From positions 186,001 to 250,000 of the forward strand of contig NZ_JBEPNA010000002.1 in NCBI RefSeq assembly GCF_040546025.1: a stretch of DNA of 64,000 bases. Reading direction: 5' to 3'. Numbering within the stretch: the first letter of the stretch is position 1; each line of letters begins with the position of its first letter. The translations under genes and the position numbers were made by a program. This DNA comes from Marisediminicola sp040546025 (GTDB lineage Bacteria > Actinomycetota > Actinomycetes > Actinomycetales > Microbacteriaceae). The notes beneath the pieces were generated by a model. The model made no database searches and was not told the DNA's origin. It saw only the letters and a program-made list of their open reading frames with translations. Shown piece by piece: positions 44,445 to 53,567 of the stretch.

Positions 44445-44494
44445 AGAAGAGCCCCGCCCACCCCGCCGTCAGGCGGGGTGGGCGGGGCTCTTCT
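44445..44494. terminator. Strong bidirectional terminator between fadB and dxs
   Basis: A perfect 23-bp inverted repeat (agaagagccccgcccacccc... against its complement) with a 4-nt loop, just past the fadB stop and 41 nt from the dxs stop. The convergent layout and A/T-flanked ends on both strands suit termination in both directions. Confidence 0.92.
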
Positions 44495-44535
44495 CGCGTT
44501 GTCCACACCAGCGCCGCAGCGCGACGAGGTACTGC

Positions 44536-46491
44536 TCAGTCGTTGTGCAGCGAGGACGGGTTCAGTCGCCTGGCATCCTCGGCGTCCTCCGGCAGCGGCC
44601 GGGCGACGGGGATCTTGCTCCCGAGCACCTGCGCGACGACATCGCGCGCGATCTTCTGCGGGGTCAGGCCGAACTGTTCGAGGATCTGGGAGCGCGAGGC
44701 GTGATCGATGAACTGGTCGGGTAGGCCGAGCTCGGTCACCGCCGTGTCGACGCCGGCCGCGCGCAGGTCCTGGCGGATACGGGTGCCGACGCCTCCGACC
44801 CGGATGCCATCCTCGATCGAGATGACGATGCGGTGCTCTGCGGCGAGGGCGATGATGCTCTTCGGAACCGGAACCACCCAGCGCGGATCGACGACGGTGG
44901 CACCGATACCCTGCGCGGCGAGGCGTTCGGCGACCTGAAGCCCCAGGCCGGCCATCGGGCCGACAGTGACGATCAGCACATCCTTGTGGGGCGCATCGCG
45001 AAGCACGTCGACGCCATCGTCGAGGCGCCGGACCGCGTCGAACTCGGTGCCGACGTCGCCCTTGGAGAACCGCACGACGGTGGGACCGTCGCTCACGGCG
45101 ACGGCCTCGCCGAGCTCTTCGCGCAGACGTGCCGCGTCCCGCGGGGCGCTCAGGCGAATACCGGGGATCACCTGCAGGATCGCGAGGTCCCACATGCCGT
45201 GGTGGCTGGGACCGTCGGGACCTGTGACGCCCGCCCGGTCGAGCACGAACGTGACTCCGGCCTTGTGCAGGGCGACATCCATGAGCACCTGGTCGAACGC
45301 GCGGTTGATGAACGTCGCGTAGAGGGCGACAACGGGGTGCAGCCCGCCGAAGGCCATCCCGGCCGCCGAGGTCACCGCGTGCTGTTCGGCGATGCCGACA
45401 TCGAGCACGCGGTCCGGGTACTTCTGGGCGAACTTGTGCAGGCCGGTCGGTCGCAGCATGGCGGCCGTAATCCCCACGATCGTGTCGTCTTTGTCGGCGA
45501 GCCTCACGATCTCGTCCGAGAAGACGGAGGTCCAGGATGCCTTCCCGGGGGCGCCGATCGGCTCGCCCGTCTCCGGGTCGATCTGGCCGACAGCGTGGAA
45601 CTGGTCGGCGTCGTCCTGGCGTGCGGGCTGGTAGCCGTGCCCCTTCTGGGTGATGGCATGCACGATCACCGGCCCGTCATAGTTCTTCGCCTGCTCGAGA
45701 GCCTCCCGCAGCGCGGCGATGTCGTGGCCGTGAATCGGCCCGATGTACTTGATGTCGAGGTTGGAGTACAGCGCCTCGTTGTTGCTGAATCGCGAGAGGA
45801 AGCCGTGAAGCCCTCCGCGCATGCCGCGGTAGAGCGCTTGCCCGGGCGCGCCGAACCGGTCGAACAGACTGCGGCTCGAGAGGTACAGGCTGCGGTACGA
45901 CCGCCTGGTGCGCACGGTGTTCAGGAACCGGGCCATTCCGCCGATGGTGGGCGCGTACGAGCGGCCGTTGTCGTTGACGACGATCACGAGGTTGCGCTTG
46001 TTGTCGTCGCTGATGTTGTTGAGCGCCTCCCACGTCATCCCGCCGGTGAGGGCGCCATCCCCGACGATCGCGACCACGTGCCGGTCGTTCTGCCCCGTCA
46101 TCGTGAACGAGCGGGAAATCCCGTCCGCCCACGACAGAGAGCTCGATGCGTGAGAGCTCTCCACAACGTCGTGCACCGATTCGGAGCGCTGCGGGTACCC
46201 GGCGAGCCCCCCACGCTCACGCAGCCGGCTGAAGTCCTGCCGGCCCGTGAGCAGCTTGTGCACGTACGACTGGTGCCCGGTGTCGAAGACGATCGGGTCC
46301 TTCGGCGACTCGAATACCCGGTGGATCGCTATCGTCAGCTCGACGACACCGAGGTTCGGGCCGAGGTGACCGCCCGTCTTCGACACCTCCCCGACTAGGA
46401 AAGTTCGGATCTCGGCGGCGAGCTCGACGAGCTGCTCCGGCGATAGCGAATCGAGGTCGCGAGGACCGCGGATTTTCTCGAGGATCGTCAT
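44536..46491 (-). CDS. dxs: 1-deoxy-D-xylulose-5-phosphate synthase
   Basis: First enzyme of the MEP isoprenoid pathway, thiamine-diphosphate dependent. The start at 46491 (MTILEKIRGPRDL) gives 651 residues; longer in-frame extension lies inside the acn 3' region. The thiamine-binding motif GDGALTGGMTWEALNN, the N-terminal HLGPNLGVVELT and DTGHQSYVHKLLTGR, and the transketolase motif DVGIAEQHAVTSAAGMAF with catalytic Glu are intact. Confidence 0.96.
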   Translation of the reverse strand: MTILEKIRGPRDLDSLSPEQLVELAAEIRTFLVGEVSKTGGHLGPNLGVVELTIAIHRVFESPKDPIVFDTGHQSYVHKLLTGRQDFSRLRERGGLAGYPQRSESVHDVVESSHASSSLSWADGISRSFTMTGQNDRHVVAIVGDGALTGGMTWEALNNISDDNKRNLVIVVNDNGRSYAPTIGGMARFLNTVRTRRSYRSLYLSSRSLFDRFGAPGQALYRGMRGGLHGFLSRFSNNEALYSNLDIKYIGPIHGHDIAALREALEQAKNYDGPVIVHAITQKGHGYQPARQDDADQFHAVGQIDPETGEPIGAPGKASWTSVFSDEIVRLADKDDTIVGITAAMLRPTGLHKFAQKYPDRVLDVGIAEQHAVTSAAGMAFGGLHPVVALYATFINRAFDQVLMDVALHKAGVTFVLDRAGVTGPDGPSHHGMWDLAILQVIPGIRLSAPRDAARLREELGEAVAVSDGPTVVRFSKGDVGTEFDAVRRLDDGVDVLRDAPHKDVLIVTVGPMAGLGLQVAERLAAQGIGATVVDPRWVVPVPKSIIALAAEHRIVISIEDGIRVGGVGTRIRQDLRAAGVDTAVTELGLPDQFIDHASRSQILEQFGLTPQKIARDVVAQVLGSKIPVARPLPEDAEDARRLNPSSLHND

Positions 46492-46525
46492 GGCGTCGAG
46501 TCTACTTCCGGCTTGCTCGGAGCTT

Positions 46526-49348
46526 TCAGGACACGAGGGACCGCAGCACGTACTGCAGGATCCCGCCGTTGCGGTAGTAATCGGCCTCACCGGGTGTGTC
46601 GATGCGGACGATCGCGTCGAACTCGACCGTCTTCTTTCCCGCCGGAGACTGCGCGCTCGGCTCGGCGACGACGCGCACGGTGCGCGGCGTCGTGCCGTTG
46701 TTGAGCTCGGCGATGCCCGTGATGCTGATCGTCTCCGTGCCGTCGAGCCCGAGCGATGCCCAGGTCTCTCCGGCCGGGAACTGCAGCGGCACGACCCCCA
46801 TCCCGATGAGGTTGGAGCGGTGGATCCGCTCGAAACTCTCGGTGATGACGGCCTTGACTCCGAGGAGGCTCGTGCCTTTCGCCGCCCAGTCACGCGACGA
46901 TCCGGAACCGTACTCCTTGCCGCCCAGGATGACGAGGGGGATCTCGGCCGCCTGATAGTTCGCCGAGGCGTCGTAGATGAAGGCCTGAGGGGCGTCGGGC
47001 TGCGTGAAGTCGCGCGTGTAGCCGCCCTCGACGCCATCGAGCAGCTGGTTCTTGAGGCGGATGTTCGCGAAGGTGCCGCGGATCATCACCTCGTGGTTGC
47101 CGCGCCGGGAGCCGTAGGAGTTGTAGTCCGCCCGGTCGACGCCGTGCTCGTTGAGGTAGTGCCCGGCCGGGCTGTCCGCCTTGATGCTGCCGGCGGGGCT
47201 GATGTGGTCGGTGGTGACCGAGTCGCCGAGCTTCGCGAGCACGCGTGCGCCGCTGATGTCGGCGACCGGGGTCGTTTCGATCGTCATACCGTCGAAGTAC
47301 GGGGGCTTGCGCACGTAGGTGGACTTCTCGTCCCACTCGAACGTCGGGCCGGTCGGGGTCGGCAGCGAACGCCAACGCTCGTCGCCGTCGAAGACGCCCG
47401 CGTACTCGTGCGTGAACATGTCGGTGTCGATCGCGGAGTCGATCGTCTGCTGCACCTCGGCGGCGTCGGGCCAGATGTCCTTGAGGAAGACCTCGGTGCC
47501 GTCGGTCGCGGTGCCGAGGGAATCGGTCACGAAGTCGAAGTTCATCGACCCGGCGAGGGCGTAGGCGATGACAAGCGGCGGGCTCGCCAGGTAGTTCATC
47601 TTCACGTCGGGGTTGATGCGGCCCTCGAAGTTGCGGTTTCCGGAGAGCACCGCGGTGACCGCGAGGTCGTTGTCGTTGACCGCGGCGGAGATCTCGTCGA
47701 GCAGCGGGCCGGAGTTTCCGATGCAGGTCGTGCAGCCGTAGCCGACGGTGAAGAAGCCGAGGTCCTCGAGGTAGCTGGTCAGGCCGGCCTTCTCGTAGTA
47801 GTCGGTGACGACCTTGGACCCGGGCGCGAGCGTGGTCTTTACCCACGGCTTGACCTTGAGGCCCTTCATGCTGGCGTTGCGGGCCAGGAGACCTGCCGCG
47901 AGCATGACGGAGGGGTTGGACGTGTTCGTGCACGACGTGATCGCGGCGATCGCGACGGCGCCGTGGTCGAGGGTGAACCCCGTGCCGTCCTCGAGGGTGA
48001 CGCGGGTGGGGGTCGACGCCGTCGACGGGGCATGGCTCGAGTGGTGGTTCTGGGCCGGGGCGTGCGCGGACGACTCGTCCTGTGGGGTGAACCCGATCGG
48101 ATCGGATGCCGGGAAGGTGCCTTCGATCGCCGCATCGACCTGCGAGCGGGTGACTCCGGCGTAGTCGTTGAGGTCGATCTCGAACTGGTCCTTCGCGCGG
48201 CTGAGCTCGACGCGGTCCTGCGGGCGTTTCGGTCCGGCGATGGACGGCACGACGGTCGACAGGTCGAGCTCGATGTACTCGCTGTAGGTCGCCTCTGTGG
48301 AGGGGTCGTGCCAGAGCTTCTGCAGCTTGGCGTACGCCTCGACGAGGCGCACCTGCTCCTCGTCGCGGCCGGTGAGGCGCAGGTAGTCGAGGGTGACGTC
48401 GTCGATCGGGAACATTGCGGCGGTGGAGCCGAACTCGGGGCTCATGTTTCCGATGGTGGCGCGGTTGGCGAGGGGCACCGAGGCAACGCCGGGTCCGTAG
48501 AACTCGACGAACTTGCCGACGACACCGTGCCACCGCAGCATCTGGGTGATGGTGAGAACGACATCGGTCGCGGTGACCCCCGCGGGGATCTGTCCGGCCA
48601 GCTTGAAGCCGACGACCTTCGGGATGAGCATCGAGACGGGCTGGCCGAGCATGGCCGCCTCCGCCTCGATGCCGCCGACACCCCAGCCGAGCACGCCGAG
48701 CCCGTTCACCATGGTGGTGTGCGAGTCGGTGCCGACGCAGGTGTCGGGGTAGGCCTGCAGCACGCCGTTCACGGTGCGCGTGTAGGTCACCCTCGCGAGG
48801 TACTCGATGTTGACCTGGTGCACGATTCCGGTTCCCGGCGGCACGACCTTGAAGTCGTCGAAGGCGGTCTGGCCCCAGCGGAGGAACTGGTAGCGCTCCC
48901 CGTTGCGCTGGTACTCGATCTCGACGTTGCGCTCGAGGGCGTCGGCGGTGCCGAACAGGTCGGCGATGACCGAGTGGTCGATGACCAGCTCGGCGGGCGC
49001 CAGCGGGTTGATCTTGGTGGGGTCGCCACCCAGTTCGGCGACAGCCTCGCGCATGGTCGCGAGGTCGACGATGCACGGAACACCGGTGAAGTCCTGCATC
49101 ACCACGCGGGCGGGGGTGAACTGGATCTCGGTGTCGGGCTCGGCGGTGGGAACCCAGCTGCCGAGGGCCTCGATCTGCGCGCGGGTCACGTTGGCGCCGT
49201 CCTCGGTGCGGAGGAGGTTCTCGAGCAGCACCTTCAGGCTGAACGGGAGCTTCTCGGATCCGGCGACGCTGTCGAGCCGGAACACCTCGTACTCGGTCGC
49301 ACCGACGGTGAGTGTGTCCTTCGAACCGAAGCTGTTGATTGCGGACAT
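46526..49348 (-). CDS. acnA: Aconitate hydratase A
   Basis: Interconverts citrate and isocitrate through a [4Fe-4S] cluster. The start at 49348 (MSAINSFGSKDTL) has GGGAG upstream and gives 940 residues, normal for actinobacterial AcnA with its linker insertion (about 400-440). Cluster cysteines are in SCTNTSNPSVM and GCTTCIGNSG; active-site segments TDSHTTMVNGLGVLGWGVGG and KEYGSGSSRDWAAKG are present. An operator-like palindrome and a consensus -10 lie 114-141 nt upstream. Confidence 0.96.
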   Translation of the reverse strand: MSAINSFGSKDTLTVGATEYEVFRLDSVAGSEKLPFSLKVLLENLLRTEDGANVTRAQIEALGSWVPTAEPDTEIQFTPARVVMQDFTGVPCIVDLATMREAVAELGGDPTKINPLAPAELVIDHSVIADLFGTADALERNVEIEYQRNGERYQFLRWGQTAFDDFKVVPPGTGIVHQVNIEYLARVTYTRTVNGVLQAYPDTCVGTDSHTTMVNGLGVLGWGVGGIEAEAAMLGQPVSMLIPKVVGFKLAGQIPAGVTATDVVLTITQMLRWHGVVGKFVEFYGPGVASVPLANRATIGNMSPEFGSTAAMFPIDDVTLDYLRLTGRDEEQVRLVEAYAKLQKLWHDPSTEATYSEYIELDLSTVVPSIAGPKRPQDRVELSRAKDQFEIDLNDYAGVTRSQVDAAIEGTFPASDPIGFTPQDESSAHAPAQNHHSSHAPSTASTPTRVTLEDGTGFTLDHGAVAIAAITSCTNTSNPSVMLAAGLLARNASMKGLKVKPWVKTTLAPGSKVVTDYYEKAGLTSYLEDLGFFTVGYGCTTCIGNSGPLLDEISAAVNDNDLAVTAVLSGNRNFEGRINPDVKMNYLASPPLVIAYALAGSMNFDFVTDSLGTATDGTEVFLKDIWPDAAEVQQTIDSAIDTDMFTHEYAGVFDGDERWRSLPTPTGPTFEWDEKSTYVRKPPYFDGMTIETTPVADISGARVLAKLGDSVTTDHISPAGSIKADSPAGHYLNEHGVDRADYNSYGSRRGNHEVMIRGTFANIRLKNQLLDGVEGGYTRDFTQPDAPQAFIYDASANYQAAEIPLVILGGKEYGSGSSRDWAAKGTSLLGVKAVITESFERIHRSNLIGMGVVPLQFPAGETWASLGLDGTETISITGIAELNNGTTPRTVRVVAEPSAQSPAGKKTVEFDAIVRIDTPGEADYYRNGGILQYVLRSLVS

Positions 49349-49461
49349 GTCGAGTCTCCCTTGCTGACGTCTGCCAATCCTGACCGCCGACCTGCGGGCG
49401 TGCCACCAAGGCAAGCCTAAGTGTCGCGGGTGTTCGCCCACACGGGGCGGGCCATCGAAAG

Positions 49462-49489
49462 TATCTCGACGTCAAGATAAATCATTATA
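49462..49489 (-). promoter_or_regulatory. acn promoter -10 with operator-like palindrome
   Basis: On the minus strand TATAAT (49489-49484) is a perfect -10, and a few nt downstream lies TATCTTGACGTCGAGATA (49479-49462), an 18-nt palindrome with 8 of 9 pairs. The palindrome would cover the transcription start, where a repressor would block acn. The -35 region is weak. The regulator is not identified; a MarR- or TetR-type protein would suit the geometry. Confidence 0.6.
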
Positions 49490-49514
49490 GGCACAGGCGA
49501 GCTGTCGGCTGTCG

Positions 49515-50279
49515 CTATGCGGCGGCGTTTTCCCGCCGGTACACGCTTCGCACCAGCATCCAGGTGACCCAGAGCATGACCGCGTAGAGCGGTACGCCGA
49601 GCACGAGCTTGACGGTGCCGAGCAGCTCGACTTCGCCAGCGAGGTAGAGGGGCAGCTCGGCGACGAGCCGCAGCAGGAAGAGACCGCACCAGAGCACAGT
49701 CGCGAGCGTCAGCACGCGCAACTTCGCCGGACTGTGCCGCCACTCGAGGCCATCGTTGCTGAGAACGCCGACGATGAGTCCGATGAGGGGGTGTCGCGAG
49801 AGGATGCTCACGACCAGTACGAGCAGTGAGACCGCGTTGATGATGAGCCCCGGAACGAAGTTGTCCTCCGGCTTGCCGGTGAACAGTGCGAGACCGGCCG
49901 AGATGGCGACGCCGCCGACGCCGGCGACGGCCTGATTGACGGACGAGCGGGTGATGAGCCTCACCAGCACGAACCCGATCGCGATCGCGACGGGGACGAG
50001 AACCGAGGCGGCGAGGTTCTCGGTGGCGGCGTAGATCACCAGGAAGCCGAGCGCAGGGAGAATCGCCTCGACGATTCCCCGCACGCCCCCGACGGCCTTG
50101 AGCAGCGACGCGGCGGTCGGCATCTCCCCGGGGGCAACCTGCCCGATCCCCGCGTTCCTCACGGCGAAGCCGAGGGCCTCGCGCAGGGACGGCTCGCTCG
50201 CGGGCGCGGACGACGGCCCGGTCGCATCGGGCCCGATCTCGGGTCCGATCGACTCGGGTCCGTCCTGGCGGTCCGTCAC
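49515..50279 (-). CDS. DUF3159 membrane protein
   Basis: Actinobacterial membrane protein of unknown function, 254 residues. The N-terminal 45 residues are polar; then six or so hydrophobic helices, starting VRGIVEAILPALGFLVIYAATENLAASVLVP, fill the rest. The family is typically next to DUF3710 and dut as here, and the gene lies 2 nt from DUF3710. Confidence 0.88.
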   Translation of the reverse strand: MTDRQDGPESIGPEIGPDATGPSSAPASEPSLREALGFAVRNAGIGQVAPGEMPTAASLLKAVGGVRGIVEAILPALGFLVIYAATENLAASVLVPVAIAIGFVLVRLITRSSVNQAVAGVGGVAISAGLALFTGKPEDNFVPGLIINAVSLLVLVVSILSRHPLIGLIVGVLSNDGLEWRHSPAKLRVLTLATVLWCGLFLLRLVAELPLYLAGEVELLGTVKLVLGVPLYAVMLWVTWMLVRSVYRRENAAA

Positions 50280-50281
50280 GT

Positions 50282-50965
50282 TTACTCCGCCGGTTCGCGG
50301 GGCGGTGCGGTCTGGCCGGCCGCGGACTTGGGGATGTGCAGCGGGATGAGGTCGCGCGGGGGCATCGGCGTGGAACCGCGCACCACGACGACGCTGCGAA
50401 AGAGGTCCTCGATCTGCTCGGCGGCCTCCGCGTCGACGGCGCCCTTGCCCGCGACGACGCCGCGCAGGAACCAGCGCGGGCCGTCGACGCCGATGAACCG
50501 TGCAATGCGCATCGAGCCGTCTCCACCCGCCTGCACCGTCGGGATCTCGGCGAGGAGCTCCGGCCCGAACGGGCCGTCGAGCTCCTTGGTCGATCCGCCC
50601 TGCTTCTGGATCTGCTCGGTGATCTGGCTCCGGATCTCGTTCCAGAGGCCCGTCGTCCTGGGCGCGGCGAATGGCTGCACCTGCAGCGTCGAACCGGCAT
50701 AGTCGAGCGCCACTGCGACCACCCGCTTGCTGCCCTCCTCGACCTCGAGGCGGAGGTGGAGTCCCTCGCGCGGGAGAACCTTTACCCCACCCAGGTCGAC
50801 ATAGGGACGCACGGCGTTGGCTTCGCTCTCATCGAGCGGTCCATTCACCCCGCGGTCCTCTGGTGCCGACTTGGCGTGGTCGCGAGCGTTGTCTGCGTCG
50901 CCCACGGCGGCGATATCGCGCTCGTCGTTTTTTCCGATGCCTTCGATGGCGGTGTTATCGCTCAC
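50282..50965 (-). CDS. DUF3710 protein
   Basis: Soluble actinobacterial protein of unknown function, 227 residues, with an acidic N-terminal stretch (about 1-45) and a core containing LRLEVEEGSKRVVAVALDYAGSTLQVQPFAAP and RFIGVDGPRWFLRGVVAGKGA, diagnostic of the family. It overlaps dut by 4 nt and precedes DUF3159, so the three are one operon. Confidence 0.9.
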   Translation of the reverse strand: MSDNTAIEGIGKNDERDIAAVGDADNARDHAKSAPEDRGVNGPLDESEANAVRPYVDLGGVKVLPREGLHLRLEVEEGSKRVVAVALDYAGSTLQVQPFAAPRTTGLWNEIRSQITEQIQKQGGSTKELDGPFGPELLAEIPTVQAGGDGSMRIARFIGVDGPRWFLRGVVAGKGAVDAEAAEQIEDLFRSVVVVRGSTPMPPRDLIPLHIPKSAAGQTAPPREPAE

Positions 50966-51432
50966 GCCTGTTCTCCTGGTTCGTTTCGTCGGTATCCGGT
51001 CGATCCGAAGCCGTGGTCGCCCCTCGCACTGCCGGGAAGGGTGTCGACCGGCACGAACTGGGCCCTCGTCACTGGCATGACGATGAGCTGTGCGATCCGG
51101 TCGCCAACCTCGACAGGATACGCCTGTGAACGGTCGGTGTTGAGGAGCGTCACCCGGATCTCGCCGCGATACCCCGCATCAACGGTGCCCGGGCTGTTCA
51201 CGATCGTGATGCCGTGCCGGGCCGCAAGACCGCTGCGCGGGACGACCAGGCCTACGAAGCCGTCTGGCAGCGCGATGGCCACCCCGGTACCGACCGTGGC
51301 GCGCTCCCCCGGCTCGAGGGTGAGCGACTCGGCGGCGGTGAGATCAGCACCCGCGTCTCCCGGATGGGCGTACGACGGGGCCGGCACATCCGGTGTGCCG
51401 GCGCTCAGCAGGACTTCAACGTATTCGGGCAC
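50962..51432 (-). CDS. dut: dUTP diphosphatase
   Basis: Removes dUTP and makes dUMP for thymidylate synthesis. The GTG start at 51432 (VPEYVEVLLSAG) gives 156 residues, the trimeric dUTPase size. Motifs in order: AGADLTAAE, PRSGLAARHGI, NSPGTVDAGYRGEI, GDRIAQLIV and RGDHGFGSTG, all conserved and including the catalytic Asp in motif III. Confidence 0.95.
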   Translation of the reverse strand: MPEYVEVLLSAGTPDVPAPSYAHPGDAGADLTAAESLTLEPGERATVGTGVAIALPDGFVGLVVPRSGLAARHGITIVNSPGTVDAGYRGEIRVTLLNTDRSQAYPVEVGDRIAQLIVMPVTRAQFVPVDTLPGSARGDHGFGSTGYRRNEPGEQA

Positions 51433-51471
51433 GTGACGAGGGTAGTGCAGAATATCTGATCGAATAGGCAG

Positions 51472-51921
51472 ATGCAGCTCTATCGTGAACGTCTGTGGCC
51501 CTCCGTGTGGGTCTTCGTCTCGACCGCACTCGTGATTCCCGCGAGTCTGCTGGTCTTCCTGCCCATCAATCCCACGGCGGGGGTGTGGACGGCGGTCGTC
51601 CTCTATGCAGGATGCGTCGTGGCTCTCGTCGCGACGTCCCCGGTGATCGAGGTGACCGACGCGCAGATAATCGCGGGACGGGCGCGACTGCCGGTCGCCC
51701 TGGCCGGACCGCCTGAGGCCTTCGTGAAGCAGGAGGCGACGCTCGAGCGCGGCCAGCGCCTCGACGCGAGAGCCTGGCTTGTCATCAGGGGGTGGGTGTC
51801 GCCGGTCGTGAAGATCCCGGTGACCGACCCGGTCGACCCCGCACCATATTGGCTGGTCTCCACGAGACGGCCGGCACTGCTCGCCGACGCGATCGAGCGG
51901 GCGAGGAGCGGTGCGGCGTGA
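51472..51921 (+). CDS. DUF3093 membrane protein
   Basis: Actinobacterial protein of unknown function, 149 residues. Two N-terminal transmembrane helices (about 13-30 and 38-57) precede a small beta-rich cytoplasmic domain with the family motif YWLVSTRRPALLADAI. It is divergent from dut by 39 nt, so the two may share promoter DNA. Confidence 0.88.
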   Translation: MQLYRERLWPSVWVFVSTALVIPASLLVFLPINPTAGVWTAVVLYAGCVVALVATSPVIEVTDAQIIAGRARLPVALAGPPEAFVKQEATLERGQRLDARAWLVIRGWVSPVVKIPVTDPVDPAPYWLVSTRRPALLADAIERARSGAA

Positions 51922-51944
51922 TTCATGCGACCGCCCGTCGGGGC

Positions 51945-51970
51945 GCGCGCCGACCAGGTGGTCGGCGCGC
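51945..51970. terminator. Bidirectional terminator between DUF3093 and DUF4193
   Basis: A perfect 11-bp stem (gcgcgccgacc/ggtcggcgcgc) with a 4-nt loop in the 70 nt between two convergent genes. No U-tract. Confidence 0.7.
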
Positions 51971-51991
51971 TCGTGCTCGGCGTGCGTCGCC

Positions 51992-52285
51992 CTATGAGGC
52001 GCACTCCGCACAGACGGCGCCGAGCTTCTCGGTGTGGTCGATCTGGGAGCGGTGCTTCACAAGGAAGCAGCTGATGCAGGTGAACTCGTCAGCCTGGGGA
52101 GGGAGCACCACCACGTCGAGGTCGAGGTCTGACAGGTCGGCGCCGGGAAGCTCGAAGCCTCCGGGGTTGTCCGAATCGTCGACGTCGACCTGGCCGGACA
52201 TCTTGTCCGGCACGCGCTCCTTCAGCGCCTCGATCGACTCCGAGTCGTCGTCGGTCTTGCGGGGCGCGTCGTAGTCCGTTGCCAT
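51992..52285 (-). CDS. DUF4193 small zinc-ribbon-like protein
   Basis: A 97-residue actinobacterial protein of unknown function. The start at 52285 (MATDYDAPRK) matches family length. The acidic N-terminal half is followed by two CxxC pairs, Cys70/Cys73 and Cys92/Cys95, likely a zinc site. Homologues lie beside dut/sepH in many Actinobacteria. Confidence 0.88.
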   Translation of the reverse strand: MATDYDAPRKTDDDSESIEALKERVPDKMSGQVDVDDSDNPGGFELPGADLSDLDLDVVVLPPQADEFTCISCFLVKHRSQIDHTEKLGAVCAECAS

Positions 52286-52487
52286 GCCTTTTCCAGTTCT
52301 GTTCAGCCACGTGAATTCAAATGGGCGGGCATAGTTTGCATGAATTGGTAGGGAATAGCAAACCGTCACCGCACCGCCTCACGAGTGCCCTCGGGTCAAC
52401 TTGCGGCACGCCCGGCGTATTCCCGCGATACGGGGCATTCGCGTGCAAACCTTGCCCTAATTCGATACACCCCGAAAGGTCAATCGC

Positions 52488-53567
52488 ATGCAGGACCTCA
52501 CAGTCATCGGTGTCGAGAACGGTGCGCTTCTCGTGTCGTCGATCGACGGCACCCGCTTCAGAATCGCCATCAACGAGACGCTTCATTCGAAGCTCAGGGA
52601 AGCGACCCCGCCGCCCGGCAATGCGCGCAAGCCCGCACCGCGGGAGATTCAGGCCCAAATTCGGTCCGGCCTGTCCGCCGAGGAGGTCGCGGCCGTCACC
52701 GGTGTGCACCTCGACTACATCCGCAAGTTCGAGGGCCCGGTGCTTGCCGAACGCGAGTTCGTGATCGAGTCGGCACTGAACATCGCGGTTCACACCGCGA
52801 TTGACACCGATCCCATGCAACAGGGGTCCACCTTCGGCTCGGTGATCCGCGGGCGACTGCACGACCTCGGTGCCACGGGCGAGCGCTGGGCGAGCTGGAA
52901 GCAGCCCGATGGCGCCTGGGTCGTGAAGCTCGCCTTCACGGCGGACCAGATCGATCACGACGCCCGCTGGAACTACGAACCCAAGCGGGCCGCGCTGGCC
53001 CCGATGAACAACGAGGCCAACACGCTGTCCCAGCAGGGGGAGATGCCCGGCGGCCTCATCCCGCGCCTGCGCGCCGTCGGCGGCGACGAACGCGCACCGG
53101 ATTCCTCGAGGTTCGACAGCGGTGCCTTCGACGTGCGAACGGGCGACGCCGGCCGTGAGTCCGGCTCCAGCTTCGAGCCAGTCCCGTTCGGCCGCGCCAC
53201 CGGATCCTCCCCCGAGGTGTCGGCTGCCGCAATCAATCGTGCGCCGACGAACGACTCGTCGCCCAGCCAGACGTCCGACCTCCTCGACGCGCTCCGCCGG
53301 CGCCGCGGTGAGCGGGAGAGCGCCGCGTTGTGGACCGACGACGACACGAGGGCGGCCCATCCGTCGACGAGCAACGTGCGCCTCGTCGACATCCCGTTCG
53401 ACCCCTTCGACGCGCCCAATGACGATGACCGGTCGCCCGGCCACGCCGACACGGCACCCCAACCCTTCGCGACCCCGGCGAAGGCATCGACGAAGAAGGG
53501 GCGTGCCTCGATGCCCAGCTGGGATGAGATCGTCTTCGGCGCCCGCTCGGACGACGACCCGGCCTAG
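52488..53567 (+). CDS. sepH: Septation protein SepH
   Basis: FtsZ-binding protein that stimulates Z-ring assembly in Actinobacteria. The 359-residue product has the N-terminal DUF3071 domain with its helix-turn-helix at about 60-90 (AQIRSGLSAEEVAAVTGVHLDYIRKFEGPVLAERE), then a long low-complexity tail and the conserved C-terminal end (MPSWDEIVFG). It overlaps the convergent phosphodiesterase gene by 4 nt. Confidence 0.93.
   Translation: MQDLTVIGVENGALLVSSIDGTRFRIAINETLHSKLREATPPPGNARKPAPREIQAQIRSGLSAEEVAAVTGVHLDYIRKFEGPVLAEREFVIESALNIAVHTAIDTDPMQQGSTFGSVIRGRLHDLGATGERWASWKQPDGAWVVKLAFTADQIDHDARWNYEPKRAALAPMNNEANTLSQQGEMPGGLIPRLRAVGGDERAPDSSRFDSGAFDVRTGDAGRESGSSFEPVPFGRATGSSPEVSAAAINRAPTNDSSPSQTSDLLDALRRRRGERESAALWTDDDTRAAHPSTSNVRLVDIPFDPFDAPNDDDRSPGHADTAPQPFATPAKASTKKGRASMPSWDEIVFGARSDDDPA

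Noticed and set aside
46490..49420. Long plus-strand open frame of nearly 980 codons opposite acn
   Set aside because: It is the antisense shadow of acn; its translation is Val/Gly/Arg/Asp-rich low-complexity sequence with no motifs.
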